A program made the translations under genes and the position numbers. Under the pieces are notes generated by a model, which worked only from the letters and a program-made list of their open reading frames with translations, had not been told where the DNA came from and did no database searches. A stretch of DNA of 32,849 nucleotides from a bacterium. Lineage in GTDB: Bacteria; Patescibacteriota; Minisyncoccia; CAIUEV01. Of this stretch, positions 16,653 to 24,875 are shown piece after piece (positions within the stretch are counted from its first letter, which is position 1; each line of letters begins with the position of its first letter). The stretch is from positions 1-32,849 of the forward strand of contig JAJXZR010000020.1 of the NCBI GenBank assembly GCA_021779915.1, written 5' to 3'.

Positions 16653-17057
16653 TAATATATACACTCCGATTCCTCCCACCACCATCACATCCGCCAAATT
16701 GAACATCGGCCAGAAGGGGATGAAATTAAAATAGTCAAAGACACAACCATTGACGACTCTTTCAATAAAATTGGCAATCCCTCCCGCTAAAATGACGATT
16801 AGAGCTAGTTGTAAAAACTTCTCCGAAGTACTAGAGAGCAATTTCAGAACCAAAAGCAAAAAAACAAAATTGCCGGCAATCAAGGTAAAATCCCCTCTCA
16901 CCACCCCCCAAGCTCCAAAGTCATTACAAAGACCCTTCACTCCAAGACCATGCAAAAAATAGGTGACAGAAAGATTTAATGCTAATAAGAAGATGAATAG
17001 GGAGAGTTGTTTTTTGGGTTTCATGGGTTTTAGATTATTCATTTGTGTCTGTGTCAT
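16638..17057 (-). CDS. lspA: Lipoprotein signal peptidase (signal peptidase II)
   Basis: A 139-residue membrane protein with four hydrophobic segments and the family's C-terminal signature: GGIANFIERV, then CVFDYFNF with the first catalytic Asp, then FNLADV with the second. It cleaves signal peptides of prolipoproteins next to the lipidated cysteine in the membrane. The usual Asp of NLIDR is replaced by Glu (NFIER), which is not one of the two catalytic positions. The first ATG (17057) lies in the inner edge of a REP-like repeat; ATGs at 17042 and 17024 (MKPKKQ) may be the true start. No Shine-Dalgarno site favours any of them. The last codons and stop lie in the arm of a foldback element. 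Confidence 0.9.
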   Translation of the reverse strand: MTQTQMNNLKPMKPKKQLSLFIFLLALNLSVTYFLHGLGVKGLCNDFGAWGVVRGDFTLIAGNFVFLLLVLKLLSSTSEKFLQLALIVILAGGIANFIERVVNGCVFDYFNFIPFWPMFNLADVMVVGGIGVYILVKAK

Positions 17058-17192
17058 CCCGGGCTTGACCCGGGATCCAGTTAGACTAACAGGGTGTTAT
17101 TTTAATATATATTGTTAAAAAATGAATCAGAGTAACGTTACGTCAGCTTAATATCGTCATCCTGGATCCCGGCTCAGAGGTCGGGATGACAC
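17051..17192. repeat. REP-like inverted doublet (142 bp)
   Basis: Ends are GTGTCATCC and GGATGACAC. The left end has CCCGGG-CTTGA-CCCGGG-ATCCAG, the right end CTGGATCCCGGCTC plus GGTCGGG. It overlaps the possible first codons of lspA. The remaining gap to 17308 contains AAATTGAAAATTG runs around a CGCCCTAGGCG palindrome and nothing else recognisable. Confidence 0.82.
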
Positions 17193-17308
17193 AATAAAGT
17201 AGCCACGGTTTTTCTTTATTTTAAAATTTATAAATTGAAAATTGATTGTCGCCCTAGGCGACCCGCCTCGGACGGGAAAATTGTAAATTGAAAATTGAAA
17301 ATTAATTT

Positions 17309-19231
17309 ATGGATCTCTATCTCTCCTCCCCAATTATTCAACTCCTAGTCCTCGCCTTTATCGCCATTTTTACAGTGATATCATTTAAAAAGCCCTCTTT
17401 TGCTCTTCGGCTTTTCCCAATTATCCTCCCTTTTTATCTTATAAAGCTTTACCTAAACTTACAACTTATTTCCGAGGCGATCAAGTCACATAGTCTTTTA
17501 ATGTTTATCAATTCTTTCTTCAATCCTCTCTACAAAGAATATCCCGTTCTACCACCTAATTTCGGCGAAGCGAAAACCACTGCCCTTCCTACTAATCTTT
17601 TGGAAATCACGATTATCATTTTCCTAATCATCAATCTGGGTCTAGTTTTTAAAGGCATCAGAATCCTCAAAAAAACACGCCTCGGAAAATATTTCCTTTC
17701 CACTTGCTACTTTCTACTTTTCACTGTTGTCCTCAGCACTTTTTTTGGTCTCAATCAAAAAGTCTCTCTCGGTATCGCTAAAAGCTGGTTTTTCCTGCCT
17801 TTTTTTCTTTTCCTCGCCTTACTTCCCTATTTATCAATTCCCCGCTTCCGCGAAAAATACTTAAAGTCTCTCGCTCTTGGGGGAGTGGTTATTGTGGCTT
17901 TAAATCTCCCCTTTTTACTTTTTGACGTCTTGACCTACGACCACCGTCTTTCCGGAATATATCTGTCTCCCAACCACCTCGGAATGGCGTTGGTGCCTGG
18001 GTTTTTAGCCTTGGTTGTGTTGATAGTGAAGAATGAAACATGGAACATGAAACATGAAACAAAACATAAATTCCAAGAAACTCACCTAGGCGAAGTCGAG
18101 ACGAAAAGAAACAAATTACCCGCCCAAGCGAGTCGCCTATGGAGACAAATAAATTCCAATAATCAAGATACAAACACTGAAACAGAAGTTACTGGATCCC
18201 GAGTCAAGCCCGGGATGACACATCATCTCATGTTTTATGTTTTATGCTTCATGTTTTATATTATTCTTCTCTACGCCACAACCTCCTATAGCACCTGGCT
18301 CGGTCTATTTGGTGCTTTATTTTTTCTTGTAATTATCAACAAAAAGAATGTCGCACAATACGATAGTAGCAAGTGGAAAGTGAAAAGTGAAAAGTCTTGG
18401 TGTCGCTTTTTTAGTCAAAAGTGGAAAGTGGAAAGTGGAAAGTGGAAAGTATTTCGTCATTCGCTTGCCCCGTACCGAATGGTTCTGGGGTCATTTCTTT
18501 TTATAATACTCCTCCTCTCCGCCCTCTTCCTTTCCCAACTCCACAATCCAAAACTCCAATCCATCCTCCACGGCAATTATTATTCTTCCTTCCACTCCCG
18601 CCAAATGATTTGGGGTAGTGCGATTGCCATTAGTCAAGATCATTTCCTTTTTGGAGTGGGTCCAGGAAACTTTCAAAAAGCTTATCTTGATTACGCTTCA
18701 AATTTTAAGGAACCCTATATTGAGTGGTCTGCCCCCGAGCCCCACAACGTCTTTCTAGCTTTTTTGACCCAGGTTGGCTTTCTAGGCATTTTGGGCTTTG
18801 TTTTAATCATCTACCTATCTTTTGCTAAATTATTTAGCAAAAATACTACCAAAAATGAAAAAATCATAACTAAACAAAAATTAAATAACCGTGTCATCCT
18901 TGCGAAAGCGAGGATCCATGAAAACGTTAAGAAAAGTTACTGGATCCTCGCTTTCGCAAGGATGACACAAAAAATGAAAAAAATTAAAACCTGCCTACCG
19001 GTAGACAAGGTTGAAAAATTAAGTCATTGGAAATTGATTGAAAATTGTAAATTGAAAATTGTAAATTATAATCAGAAAATTTCCTCCCTCGATCCCTTAA
19101 CTCTCTGGTCTCTCCTTTATCTCGTCTACTTCTTTCTCCACGGCCTAGTCGACACCCCTTATTGGAAAAACGACCTCTCAATCTTGTTTTGGCTCTCTAT
19201 TGCAGTGTTTTGGGGTAAAAGACCAAAGTAA
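17309..19231 (+). CDS. O-antigen ligase/polymerase-like membrane protein (Wzy-type), enlarged by repeats
   Basis: A 640-residue polytopic membrane protein with about ten to twelve hydrophobic segments. The pattern GSAIAISQDHFLFGVGPGNF followed by PHNVFLAFLTQVGFLG is that of the Wzy_C/O-antigen ligase family, which transfers or polymerises lipid-linked glycans at the outer face of the membrane. The protein is longer than usual because charged loops contain repeat-derived stretches: NETWNMKHETKHK (about 18036-18075), VTGSRVKPGMTH (REP unit 18192-18221), WKVESGKWKV (18421-18450), a PYRMV unit (about 18466-18493) and a complete REP doublet (18891-18968). These lie between membrane helices where extra length may be tolerated. 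The ATG at 17309 follows an AAATTGAAAATTG repeat and has no Shine-Dalgarno site. No other glycan genes are adjacent. Confidence 0.8.
   Translation: MDLYLSSPIIQLLVLAFIAIFTVISFKKPSFALRLFPIILPFYLIKLYLNLQLISEAIKSHSLLMFINSFFNPLYKEYPVLPPNFGEAKTTALPTNLLEITIIIFLIINLGLVFKGIRILKKTRLGKYFLSTCYFLLFTVVLSTFFGLNQKVSLGIAKSWFFLPFFLFLALLPYLSIPRFREKYLKSLALGGVVIVALNLPFLLFDVLTYDHRLSGIYLSPNHLGMALVPGFLALVVLIVKNETWNMKHETKHKFQETHLGEVETKRNKLPAQASRLWRQINSNNQDTNTETEVTGSRVKPGMTHHLMFYVLCFMFYIILLYATTSYSTWLGLFGALFFLVIINKKNVAQYDSSKWKVKSEKSWCRFFSQKWKVESGKWKVFRHSLAPYRMVLGSFLFIILLLSALFLSQLHNPKLQSILHGNYYSSFHSRQMIWGSAIAISQDHFLFGVGPGNFQKAYLDYASNFKEPYIEWSAPEPHNVFLAFLTQVGFLGILGFVLIIYLSFAKLFSKNTTKNEKIITKQKLNNRVILAKARIHENVKKSYWILAFARMTQKMKKIKTCLPVDKVEKLSHWKLIENCKLKIVNYNQKISSLDPLTLWSLLYLVYFFLHGLVDTPYWKNDLSILFWLSIAVFWGKRPK
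18192..18221. repeat. REP-like singlet in frame inside the O-antigen-ligase-like gene
   Basis: CTGGATCCC-GAGTCAAGC-CCGGGATGACAC, the inverse orientation of the common unit, is translated as TGSRVKPGMTH without breaking the frame. Confidence 0.85.
18891..18968. repeat. Complete REP-like doublet in frame inside the O-antigen-ligase-like gene
   Basis: GTGTCATCCTTGCGAAAGCG..GGATCC at the left and its exact inverse at the right bound only about 20 bp of centre. All 78 bp are translated (VILAKARIHENV...ILAFARMT) with no stop. The ends match the doublet at 21618-21837 rather than the CCCGGG type. Confidence 0.88.
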
Positions 19232-19367
19232 AATTAATATTACATTGTGAATAACTGGGGAAAACTCTGTGGATGTAAAATTAATGTTACGTTGTCTTTG
19301 AGTAAACTTCCCTACTTGTTTTGTTTGTTATAGAATAAGGGAATGTTTATAGAGTTTAATATTAATT

Positions 19368-19613
19368 AAATTTCTAATTCACCTAATTTCTAATTCACCT
19401 AATAAAAGGCAAAAAGTCTAACGAGAAAGCCAAAAAATTTTACTCCCCCGTGTCATCCCGGGCTTGACCCGGGATCCAGGATACATAGTTAGGCCTGTAA
19501 AATATTCTTTTAATGTTTACCGTTAAGAAAATCGAGGAAAGAACATTTTTTATTTTAAATTTTAACCTTGGGATTTTTATTAGAAATTAGGTGAATTAGG
19601 TGAATTAGAAATT
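19368..19613. repeat. AT-rich foldback element containing a REP-like singlet
   Basis: Arms at 19368-19407 and 19575-19613 are inverted copies of TTTCTAATTCACCTAATTTC-type sequence about 39 bp long. A GTGTCATCCCGGG...GGATCCAG singlet (19450-19480) lies inside. The right arm ends a few bases before the XRE regulator start, so it may act as that gene's leader. The preceding 19232-19367 has a direct repeat (TAAAATTAATATTACATTGT near 19230, TAAAATTAATGTTACGTTGT near 19276) around TGTGAATAA and TGTGGATGT, and no gene. Confidence 0.72.
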
Positions 19614-19619
19614 ATTTCC

Positions 19620-19829
19620 ATGTCCAAATCCCCTTCCAATAAAATCAAAAACAAAGTGCGAGAATTTCGTTTGAAGAAAGGAGTCACTCAAAACGAGCTG
19701 GCGCTTGTTTTAAATGTTACTCGTCAGACCATCATTGCCCTGGAAAAGCAAAGATACTCCCCCTCCCTCCACCTAGCCCTCCGGCTTTCCAAGTTTTTTG
19801 GAGTGAAAGTGGAAGAAATGTTCAAATGA
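19620..19829 (+). CDS. Small XRE-family transcriptional regulator
   Basis: A 69-residue protein consisting of one helix-turn-helix domain of the Cro/C1 type: KVREFRLKKGVTQNELALVL, recognition helix TRQTIIALEKQRYSPSL, then LALRLSKFFGVKVEEMF. It resembles stand-alone regulators such as the YozG group. It probably binds DNA as a dimer; targets are unknown. The start follows the right arm of a foldback element by six bases, so its leader RNA would begin in or after that arm. No partner toxin gene is adjacent; the next gene is an anchored protein about 180 bp downstream. Confidence 0.88.
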   Translation: MSKSPSNKIKNKVREFRLKKGVTQNELALVLNVTRQTIIALEKQRYSPSLHLALRLSKFFGVKVEEMFK

Positions 19830-19943
19830 GTTCATCAAGTTTATCAAGTTCTTAAAGTTTATAAAATTATAAGGATTACTGTTTTTGCCTTTTCTTTATG
19901 AACTTTACAAACTTTATGAACTTTATGAACTTTATGAACTAAT
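19826..19943. repeat. Short foldback with TTTATGAAC tandem repeats
   Basis: GTTCATCAAGTTTATCAAGTTCTTAAAG at the left is roughly inverted by ACTTTACAAACTTTATGAAC at the right, followed by tandem TTTATGAAC units. It fills the space after the XRE gene and could act as a weak terminator; no T run is present. Confidence 0.45.
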
Positions 19944-20013
19944 GTAAAATTTGCCTACTTTTTTTTCTTACTTAAAGATAAAAAGACCTCTTAAAAAATT
20001 AAGAATTAAAAAA

Positions 20014-20337
20014 ATGGAAGAAGAAAAAAATACAACCACTTATTATCTCATCATTCTTTTTATCATTGGCTGTGTTTTTGGCTACGGAATAAAGAGTATG
20101 GCCAAGAACAAATTTACTAGCGGTCCGGATGACAAAAAAATCACGGTTGTGAAGATTCCTTATGATCTTGTAACCGCTCAGAAGAATGCCGATGAAGAGA
20201 TGAAAAAAGCCCAAGCGGCGGCACAGGCGGCACAACAACAGGCAGGTCCTTCAGGACAACAGGGAGCTCCTGATCAAGGAACAGCCGTTCCCGCTCCGAC
20301 AAACGGTGGTCAACCACAAGCTCCGGCAAAACAATAA
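20014..20337 (+). CDS. Short membrane-anchored protein with Ala/Gln/Pro-rich tail
   Basis: A 107-residue protein. After MEEEKNTTTY comes one hydrophobic helix (YLIILFIIGCVFGYGI), then a polar region (ITVVKIPYDLVTAQKNADEE) and a low-complexity tail rich in Ala, Gln, Gly and Pro (AAAQAAQQQAG...PAPTNGG). The topology suggests a signal anchor with the tail outside the cell. I chose the ATG at 20014; an upstream TTG at 19951 would add 21 residues before the membrane helix and is less likely. It is 34 bp from the next gene, a thioredoxin-fold protein with the same topology, so the two probably form an operon. I do not recognise a family. Confidence 0.7.
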   Translation: MEEEKNTTTYYLIILFIIGCVFGYGIKSMAKNKFTSGPDDKKITVVKIPYDLVTAQKNADEEMKKAQAAAQAAQQQAGPSGQQGAPDQGTAVPAPTNGGQPQAPAKQ

Positions 20338-20371
20338 GCATAAAAACTCCATTAAATATTAATCAATCTAG

Positions 20372-21475
20372 ATGTCAAAGAAACACGACAAAAAAGAGAA
20401 AGAGGATGAAAAAGATTGGGAAGACGCTGAAATGGAAGAAGAACAAGAAAAAAAGCCAAAAAACAAGAACAAGGTAGTTCAGAACTATCTTGCCGCTATC
20501 ATCCTGCTTTTGGGGCTTTTAGCCGGAAGCATTTTTGTGGATGTAGCCCAACTGATTAAGGGAGAAGGAATTTCTCTCAAAAGATTGGAGGGACAAGATC
20601 TTTTCACTTATGGCGGAAAGACTTGGGTGGCCTACAACAGCCCGGCTGTAAACCTCACAGTTGTTAACGATGAAAATTGTGACACTTGCAAAGCCGACAG
20701 TGCTATTTTAGGGCTCAAGACTGCCATTCCAACAGTTGTCCCCAGAGAAGTTAGCGTAAATAGCGATGAAGGAAAGGCTCTTCTTCAAAAAACCGGAGCT
20801 AAAATGATACCCGTCTTTATTTTCGACAAATCCATTGAAAAAAGCGAGGTATTCGACAAGATTCAGAATGTCCTCACTCAAAAAGATGACATTTATGTTC
20901 TTGACACTTCTGTTCTTGGAATTCAGGGAAAATACAATGATCTTCCTCCTTTTGCATCTAAAAATCAAGAAGTTCTTGGTAATCCAGATGCCAAAGTTTC
21001 CATTATTGAATTTTCTGATTTCCAATGTCCTTACTGTAAAATGCTTGCTGATGCAATAAGCCAATTGATGAATACGGGCGATTACAAAAACAAGGTCAAG
21101 GTTTCTTTTAAGACCCTTCCTCTTAGCTTTCATGCTCAATCCAATGACGCGGCAATGGCAGCCGAATGTGCCGGCGAACAAGGAAAATTCTGGCCTATGC
21201 ACGATATGCTGTTTGCCAAACAAGCTGATTGGGGAAATGCAAACGACATCACTAAATTCAAGTCTTATGCTGTCCAGTTAAAACTCGACACTGCCAAGTT
21301 TAACCAGTGTCTTGATTCCAAAAAATATCAGGCCGACATTGACGCAGACGCAAATTTAGCCAAAGACTATAATATTAGTGGGACACCCGCCCTGTTCGTT
21401 AACGATCAATTTAACAGCGGAGCCGTCCAGTTCGACGCTCTAAAACAACAGGTTGACGCTTTACTCGCAAAGTAA
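20372..21475 (+). CDS. Membrane-anchored tandem thioredoxin-fold protein, DsbA-like
   Basis: A 367-residue protein with a highly charged cytoplasmic tail (about 1-35), one membrane helix (YLAAIILLLGLLAGSIFV) and two thioredoxin-like parts outside the membrane. The first (about 85-180) has CDTC at 103-106 in a degenerate fold with IPVFIF. The second is a DsbA/thioredoxin_4 domain with CPYC at 219-222 (EFSDFQCPYCK), DMLFAKQADWG and the cis-Pro loop SGTPALFV near 343. This C-terminal form is the NhaA/BdbD-like disulfide oxidoreductase type. Likely role: forming or isomerising disulfides in exported proteins, fitting the Cys-containing secreted proteins elsewhere in the window. A VKOR/DsbB partner is not present here. 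A strong terminator follows at 21500. Confidence 0.87.
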   Translation: MSKKHDKKEKEDEKDWEDAEMEEEQEKKPKNKNKVVQNYLAAIILLLGLLAGSIFVDVAQLIKGEGISLKRLEGQDLFTYGGKTWVAYNSPAVNLTVVNDENCDTCKADSAILGLKTAIPTVVPREVSVNSDEGKALLQKTGAKMIPVFIFDKSIEKSEVFDKIQNVLTQKDDIYVLDTSVLGIQGKYNDLPPFASKNQEVLGNPDAKVSIIEFSDFQCPYCKMLADAISQLMNTGDYKNKVKVSFKTLPLSFHAQSNDAAMAAECAGEQGKFWPMHDMLFAKQADWGNANDITKFKSYAVQLKLDTAKFNQCLDSKKYQADIDADANLAKDYNISGTPALFVNDQFNSGAVQFDALKQQVDALLAK

Positions 21476-21499
21476 AGATTGGTTGTTTTTCCCAAAAAA

Positions 21500-21525
21500 G
21501 ACCTCGATTCGTCGAGGTCTTTTTT
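21500..21525 (+). terminator. Rho-independent terminator after the DsbA-like gene
   Basis: Perfect 8-bp stem GACCTCGA/TCGAGGTC with a TTCG tetraloop, followed by at least six T residues and preceded by an A run, so it could also work in reverse. Confidence 0.95.
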
Positions 21526-21617
21526 ATTTTATTTTGCAATTTGGCTTTTGGAATATACGTATTATTCTCTACTAAACTTCCTTGGAATAAATAGGCTACC
21601 ATCTTCGCTTTGTGTCT

Positions 21618-21837
21618 GTGTCATCCTTGCGAAAGCGAGGATCCAGGAAAATAGAAAATTGCTCTAATTATTCTAATTATACTAATTAACCTAAAAAAGC
21701 ACCCAGTACCAAACAATAATAAAAAATAACTTTTAGAAATTGGTTCTTGGTATTTTGTTTAGAACAATTAGACTAATTAGAGCAATTAGAACAATTAATG
21801 AGCCTAACCTGGATCCTCGCTTTCGCAAGGATGACAC
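21618..21837. repeat. REP-like doublet (220 bp) with a nested AT-rich foldback
   Basis: Outer ends are GTGTCATCCTTGCGAAAGCG and its inverse ending GGATGACAC. Inside lies an AT-rich foldback (about 21662-21800, arms of CTAATTATTCTAATTATACT type) related to the element carrying the four-helix-bundle gene. The nesting suggests one element inserted in the other. This fills most of the gap between the DsbA-like gene and clpB. Confidence 0.82.
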
Positions 21838-21896
21838 GTGTTTATTAGTTTTTTTGAATATTAGTAAACTTATTATCTCAGTAAACTATCACCTTC

Positions 21897-21925
21897 TTGA
21901 AACAACCATTAAAAAATCCTATACT
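21897..21925 (+). promoter_or_regulatory. Sigma-70-type promoter for clpB
   Basis: TTGAAA (21897-21902), a 17-bp spacer and TATACT (21920-21925), close to consensus at both boxes, about 95 bp before the ATG of clpB. No CIRCE-type inverted repeat is evident between the promoter and the gene. Confidence 0.75.
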
Positions 21926-22020
21926 ATGGTATAAATGTGGGCGACAGCCTACTCCAAAATTTTCCATTTTGCCCACCTCGGCGGGGTCTAAACGAAATTT
22001 TTAATTTTAAATTGTTTGCC

Positions 22021-24633
22021 ATGAACTTCACTACTAAAAGCCAAGAAGCGCTTCAAAAGGCCGAAATGATTGTAAGAGAGCTCGGTCAAAATCAAATCAG
22101 CCCTTCCCATCTTTTGTTTTCCCTTCTCAAGCAGGAAGACAGTTTAGTTTTGCCCATCCTTGAAAGATTGGAGATAAACATTGCCAAATTAGATGATGAA
22201 TTAAAAAAATTTCTTTCTAGTTTTCCTAAAATATCCCCGACTAATCTAGACCCCAATTCCCCACTCTATCTTACGCCAGAGCTCGGTCAAGTTTTAGAAC
22301 TAGCTAGAAGAGAGGCAACTTCCTTGAAAGACGAGTTTATCAGTACGGAACATTTATTACTGGCTCTTTCGCAAGGCGGAAAAACAGCCGAACTTTTGAA
22401 TCAATCCGGTGTAAATAAACTAAAAATACTGGAGATTCTGAAGGGTCTTCGAGGGGATCAAAAAATCGACTCGCCTGATCCAGAATCAAAATTCCAAGCT
22501 CTGAAAAAATATACTCAGGATCTAACAGCCCTCGCCCGAGAAGAAAAACTTGATCCCGTTATCGGAAGAGATGAGGAAATAAGACGGATTATCCAAGTTC
22601 TTTCCCGTCGCACCAAAAATAATCCGGTTCTGGTAGGGGAAGCCGGTACCGGAAAAACCGCTGTTGTGGAAGGATTAGCTCAAAGAATCGTAGCCGGAGA
22701 CATTCCAGAAACTCTCAGAGAAAAAGAAGTCCGCTCCCTAGACCTTGGAGCTATCATCGCTGGCACCAAATTCCGCGGAGAATTCGAAGATCGCTTGAAG
22801 GCAATCCTCAAGGAAATAGAAGCGAGTAATGGAAAAGTAATCCTTTTTATCGATGAAATCCATATGCTCGTGGGAGCTGGGGGAACGGATGGCGCCATGG
22901 ATGCAGCTAATTTGTTAAAACCGGCTCTGGCTCGTGGTCTTATTAAAGTTGTAGGCGCTACCACCACCAAAGAATATCGCAAATACATTGAAAAAGACGC
23001 CGCCCTAGAAAGAAGACTGCAACCTGTTTGGCTTAAGGAACCCAGCGTCGAAGACACAATTGCCATCCTTCGCGGTCTCAAGGAAAAATACGAAGTTCAT
23101 CACGGAGTTCACATTCAAGATGACGCCTTGGTGGCTGCTGCCAAATTTTCCAACCGCTACATCAACGACCGTTTTCTTCCCGACAAAGCGATTGACCTGA
23201 TTGATGAAGCCGCTTCATCTCTTCGAATGGAAATTGACAGCATGCCTACCGAACTCGACATTTTTAAAAGAGAAATCCGCCGGCTCGAAATCGAAAAGCA
23301 GGCTTTGCTTCAAGAAAAAAGTATAAAATCCAAAGAAAGACTCAAAGAACTCAAAAAACAACTTTCCGATGTTAAGGAAAAAAGTATGGGACTAGAAACC
23401 CGCTGGCAATCTGAAAAAGACATTATAACCCAAATTAGAAAAGGCAAAGAAGAAGTGGAGAAATTCAAAGGAGAAGCTGAAATTGCTGAAAGAAATGCCG
23501 ATTTTCAAAAAGCCGCTGAAATAAAATATGGTCGAATTCCAGAAAAAGAACAGGAGCTAAAAGAATTTCAGGAGCGTTTGCTTAAACTGCAAAAAGATAA
23601 CCCCATTCTTAAAGAAGAAGTGACTGAGGAAGAAATTGCCACGATTGTTTCTCGCTGGACCGGCATTCCCATTAAAAAAATGATGGAAGGAGAAATTGAA
23701 AAACTAACCGAGTTGGAACAAGAACTCAAGAAAAAAGTGGTCGGACAAGAAGAAGCCATCTCCGCGGTTTCCAATGCTATTCGTAGGAACAGAGCTGGAA
23801 TTGGAGAAATTACCCGCCCCATCGGTTCTTTTATTTTTCTCGGTCCTACCGGAGTCGGAAAAACCGAACTAGCCAAAACATTGGCCGAATTTCTCTTTGA
23901 CAACAAGGACTCTTTTGTTCGCCTCGATATGAGCGAATACATGGAAAAACAGTCTGTCGCCCGCATGATTGGTTCTCCTCCCGGCTACGTTGGATATGAA
24001 GAAGGCGGTCAACTAACAGAGGCGGTTCGTAAAAAACCTTACAGCGTAATTCTCTTGGACGAGATTGAGAAAGCTCACCCAGAAGTTTTTAATGTTCTCT
24101 TGCAAATTCTTGACGATGGAAGGCTGACTGATTCCAAAGGTAAAACAGTTAGTTTCACTAACACCGTTATCATAATGACTTCTAATATCGGGAGCGAGAT
24201 TATTAGCCATTCCACCGAAGATTTAGGTTTTTCCAGCAATAAAAACAAAAAAATTCCTAGTGAGAAAGAAATTGAAAAAAGAGTCAAAGAGGCTCTAGAA
24301 AACCATTTTCGACCGGAGTTTTTAAACCGCATCGATGAAATTGTCACTTTCCACAAACTCTCAAAAGAGAACTTGGAAGAAATAGTAGACATTCAGCTTG
24401 AATTAGTTAAAGAACGACTTAAAGAAAAAAATATCAAGATCACAATAGATAAAAAAGCCAAAGAATGGCTCGCAAAAAGAGGCTACGACCCATTTTTTGG
24501 AGCAAGACCATTAAAACGAGTAATCCAGACCGAGATCTTCAACCCTCTAGCGATGATGATTTTGAAGGGAGAGATAAAAGACAATGGAAAAGTGAAGATT
24601 GGAGCTGGGAAAGATGGAATAGTGGTGAGATAA
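22021..24633 (+). CDS. clpB: ClpB protein disaggregase (Hsp100 AAA+ ATPase)
   Basis: The 870-residue protein from the ATG at 22021 has the full ClpB layout. An N-domain (about 1-145, [12 protein letters not shown]) is followed by the first AAA+ domain with Walker A GEAGTGKT (206-213), Walker B LFIDEIH and the [20 protein letters not shown] loop. A long coiled-coil middle domain (about 400-530) and the second AAA+ domain with Walker A GPTGVGKT (608-615), [11 protein letters not shown] pore loop and LLDEIEKAH follow. The C-terminal part contains [11 protein letters not shown]. The middle domain is the long type that separates ClpB from ClpA and ClpC. It extracts polypeptides from aggregates with DnaK. 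An upstream in-frame start would add 28 unrelated residues and is rejected because FTTKSQEAL is the family's normal start. Confidence 0.97.
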   Translation: MNFTTKSQEALQKAEMIVRELGQNQISPSHLLFSLLKQEDSLVLPILERLEINIAKLDDELKKFLSSFPKISPTNLDPNSPLYLTPELGQVLELARREATSLKDEFISTEHLLLALSQGGKTAELLNQSGVNKLKILEILKGLRGDQKIDSPDPESKFQALKKYTQDLTALAREEKLDPVIGRDEEIRRIIQVLSRRTKNNPVLVGEAGTGKTAVVEGLAQRIVAGDIPETLREKEVRSLDLGAIIAGTKFRGEFEDRLKAILKEIEASNGKVILFIDEIHMLVGAGGTDGAMDAANLLKPALARGLIKVVGATTTKEYRKYIEKDAALERRLQPVWLKEPSVEDTIAILRGLKEKYEVHHGVHIQDDALVAAAKFSNRYINDRFLPDKAIDLIDEAASSLRMEIDSMPTELDIFKREIRRLEIEKQALLQEKSIKSKERLKELKKQLSDVKEKSMGLETRWQSEKDIITQIRKGKEEVEKFKGEAEIAERNADFQKAAEIKYGRIPEKEQELKEFQERLLKLQKDNPILKEEVTEEEIATIVSRWTGIPIKKMMEGEIEKLTELEQELKKKVVGQEEAISAVSNAIRRNRAGIGEITRPIGSFIFLGPTGVGKTELAKTLAEFLFDNKDSFVRLDMSEYMEKQSVARMIGSPPGYVGYEEGGQLTEAVRKKPYSVILLDEIEKAHPEVFNVLLQILDDGRLTDSKGKTVSFTNTVIIMTSNIGSEIISHSTEDLGFSSNKNKKIPSEKEIEKRVKEALENHFRPEFLNRIDEIVTFHKLSKENLEEIVDIQLELVKERLKEKNIKITIDKKAKEWLAKRGYDPFFGARPLKRVIQTEIFNPLAMMILKGEIKDNGKVKIGAGKDGIVVR

Positions 24634-24663
24634 AGTTTAATGGGTAAAAAGCGATACTCTCTT

Positions 24664-24789
24664 TCCTCCCTTCAGATGAAAGGGAGGTGCCCGTAGGGCG
24701 GAGGGTTTGAATGCGAAGCGATAGGCTTTTGGAAGCCTTCGGCATCAAATCCCTCGGTCTTCAACCACTCCCCTTCATCTGAAGGGGAG
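24664..24789. repeat. Palindromic repeat between clpB and the histidine kinase gene
   Basis: Ends TCCCTTCAGATGAAAGGGA and CTCCCCTTCATCTGAAGGGG are each palindromic and are inverted relative to each other, around a GC-richer centre with a GCCCGTAGGGC palindrome and TTTGGAAGCC/GGCTTTTGG. The same family of CTCC..GGAG arms is seen near 9098 and inside the fibre gene near 6915-7030. It may terminate clpB transcription. Confidence 0.7.
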
Positions 24790-24875
24790 AAAAGTTTTGT
24801 CCCATTTTCTCTCTTCCAATTTTCCTGCTACAATGTCTTTCAGTTAATAAAACAAAAAAATAAACATAAAAACCA

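Noticed and set aside
8357-21837. CRISPR array
   Set aside because: The repeats are dispersed palindromes at irregular distances, with no regular repeat-spacer order and no cas genes.
21937-22020. 28-residue N-terminal extension of ClpB
   Set aside because: ClpB proteins start close to the FTTKSQEAL segment; the ATG at 22021 fits and the extension contains no conserved residues.
24000-24400. Minus-strand frames within clpB and other long genes
   Set aside because: They are shadows of strongly conserved coding sequence on the other strand.
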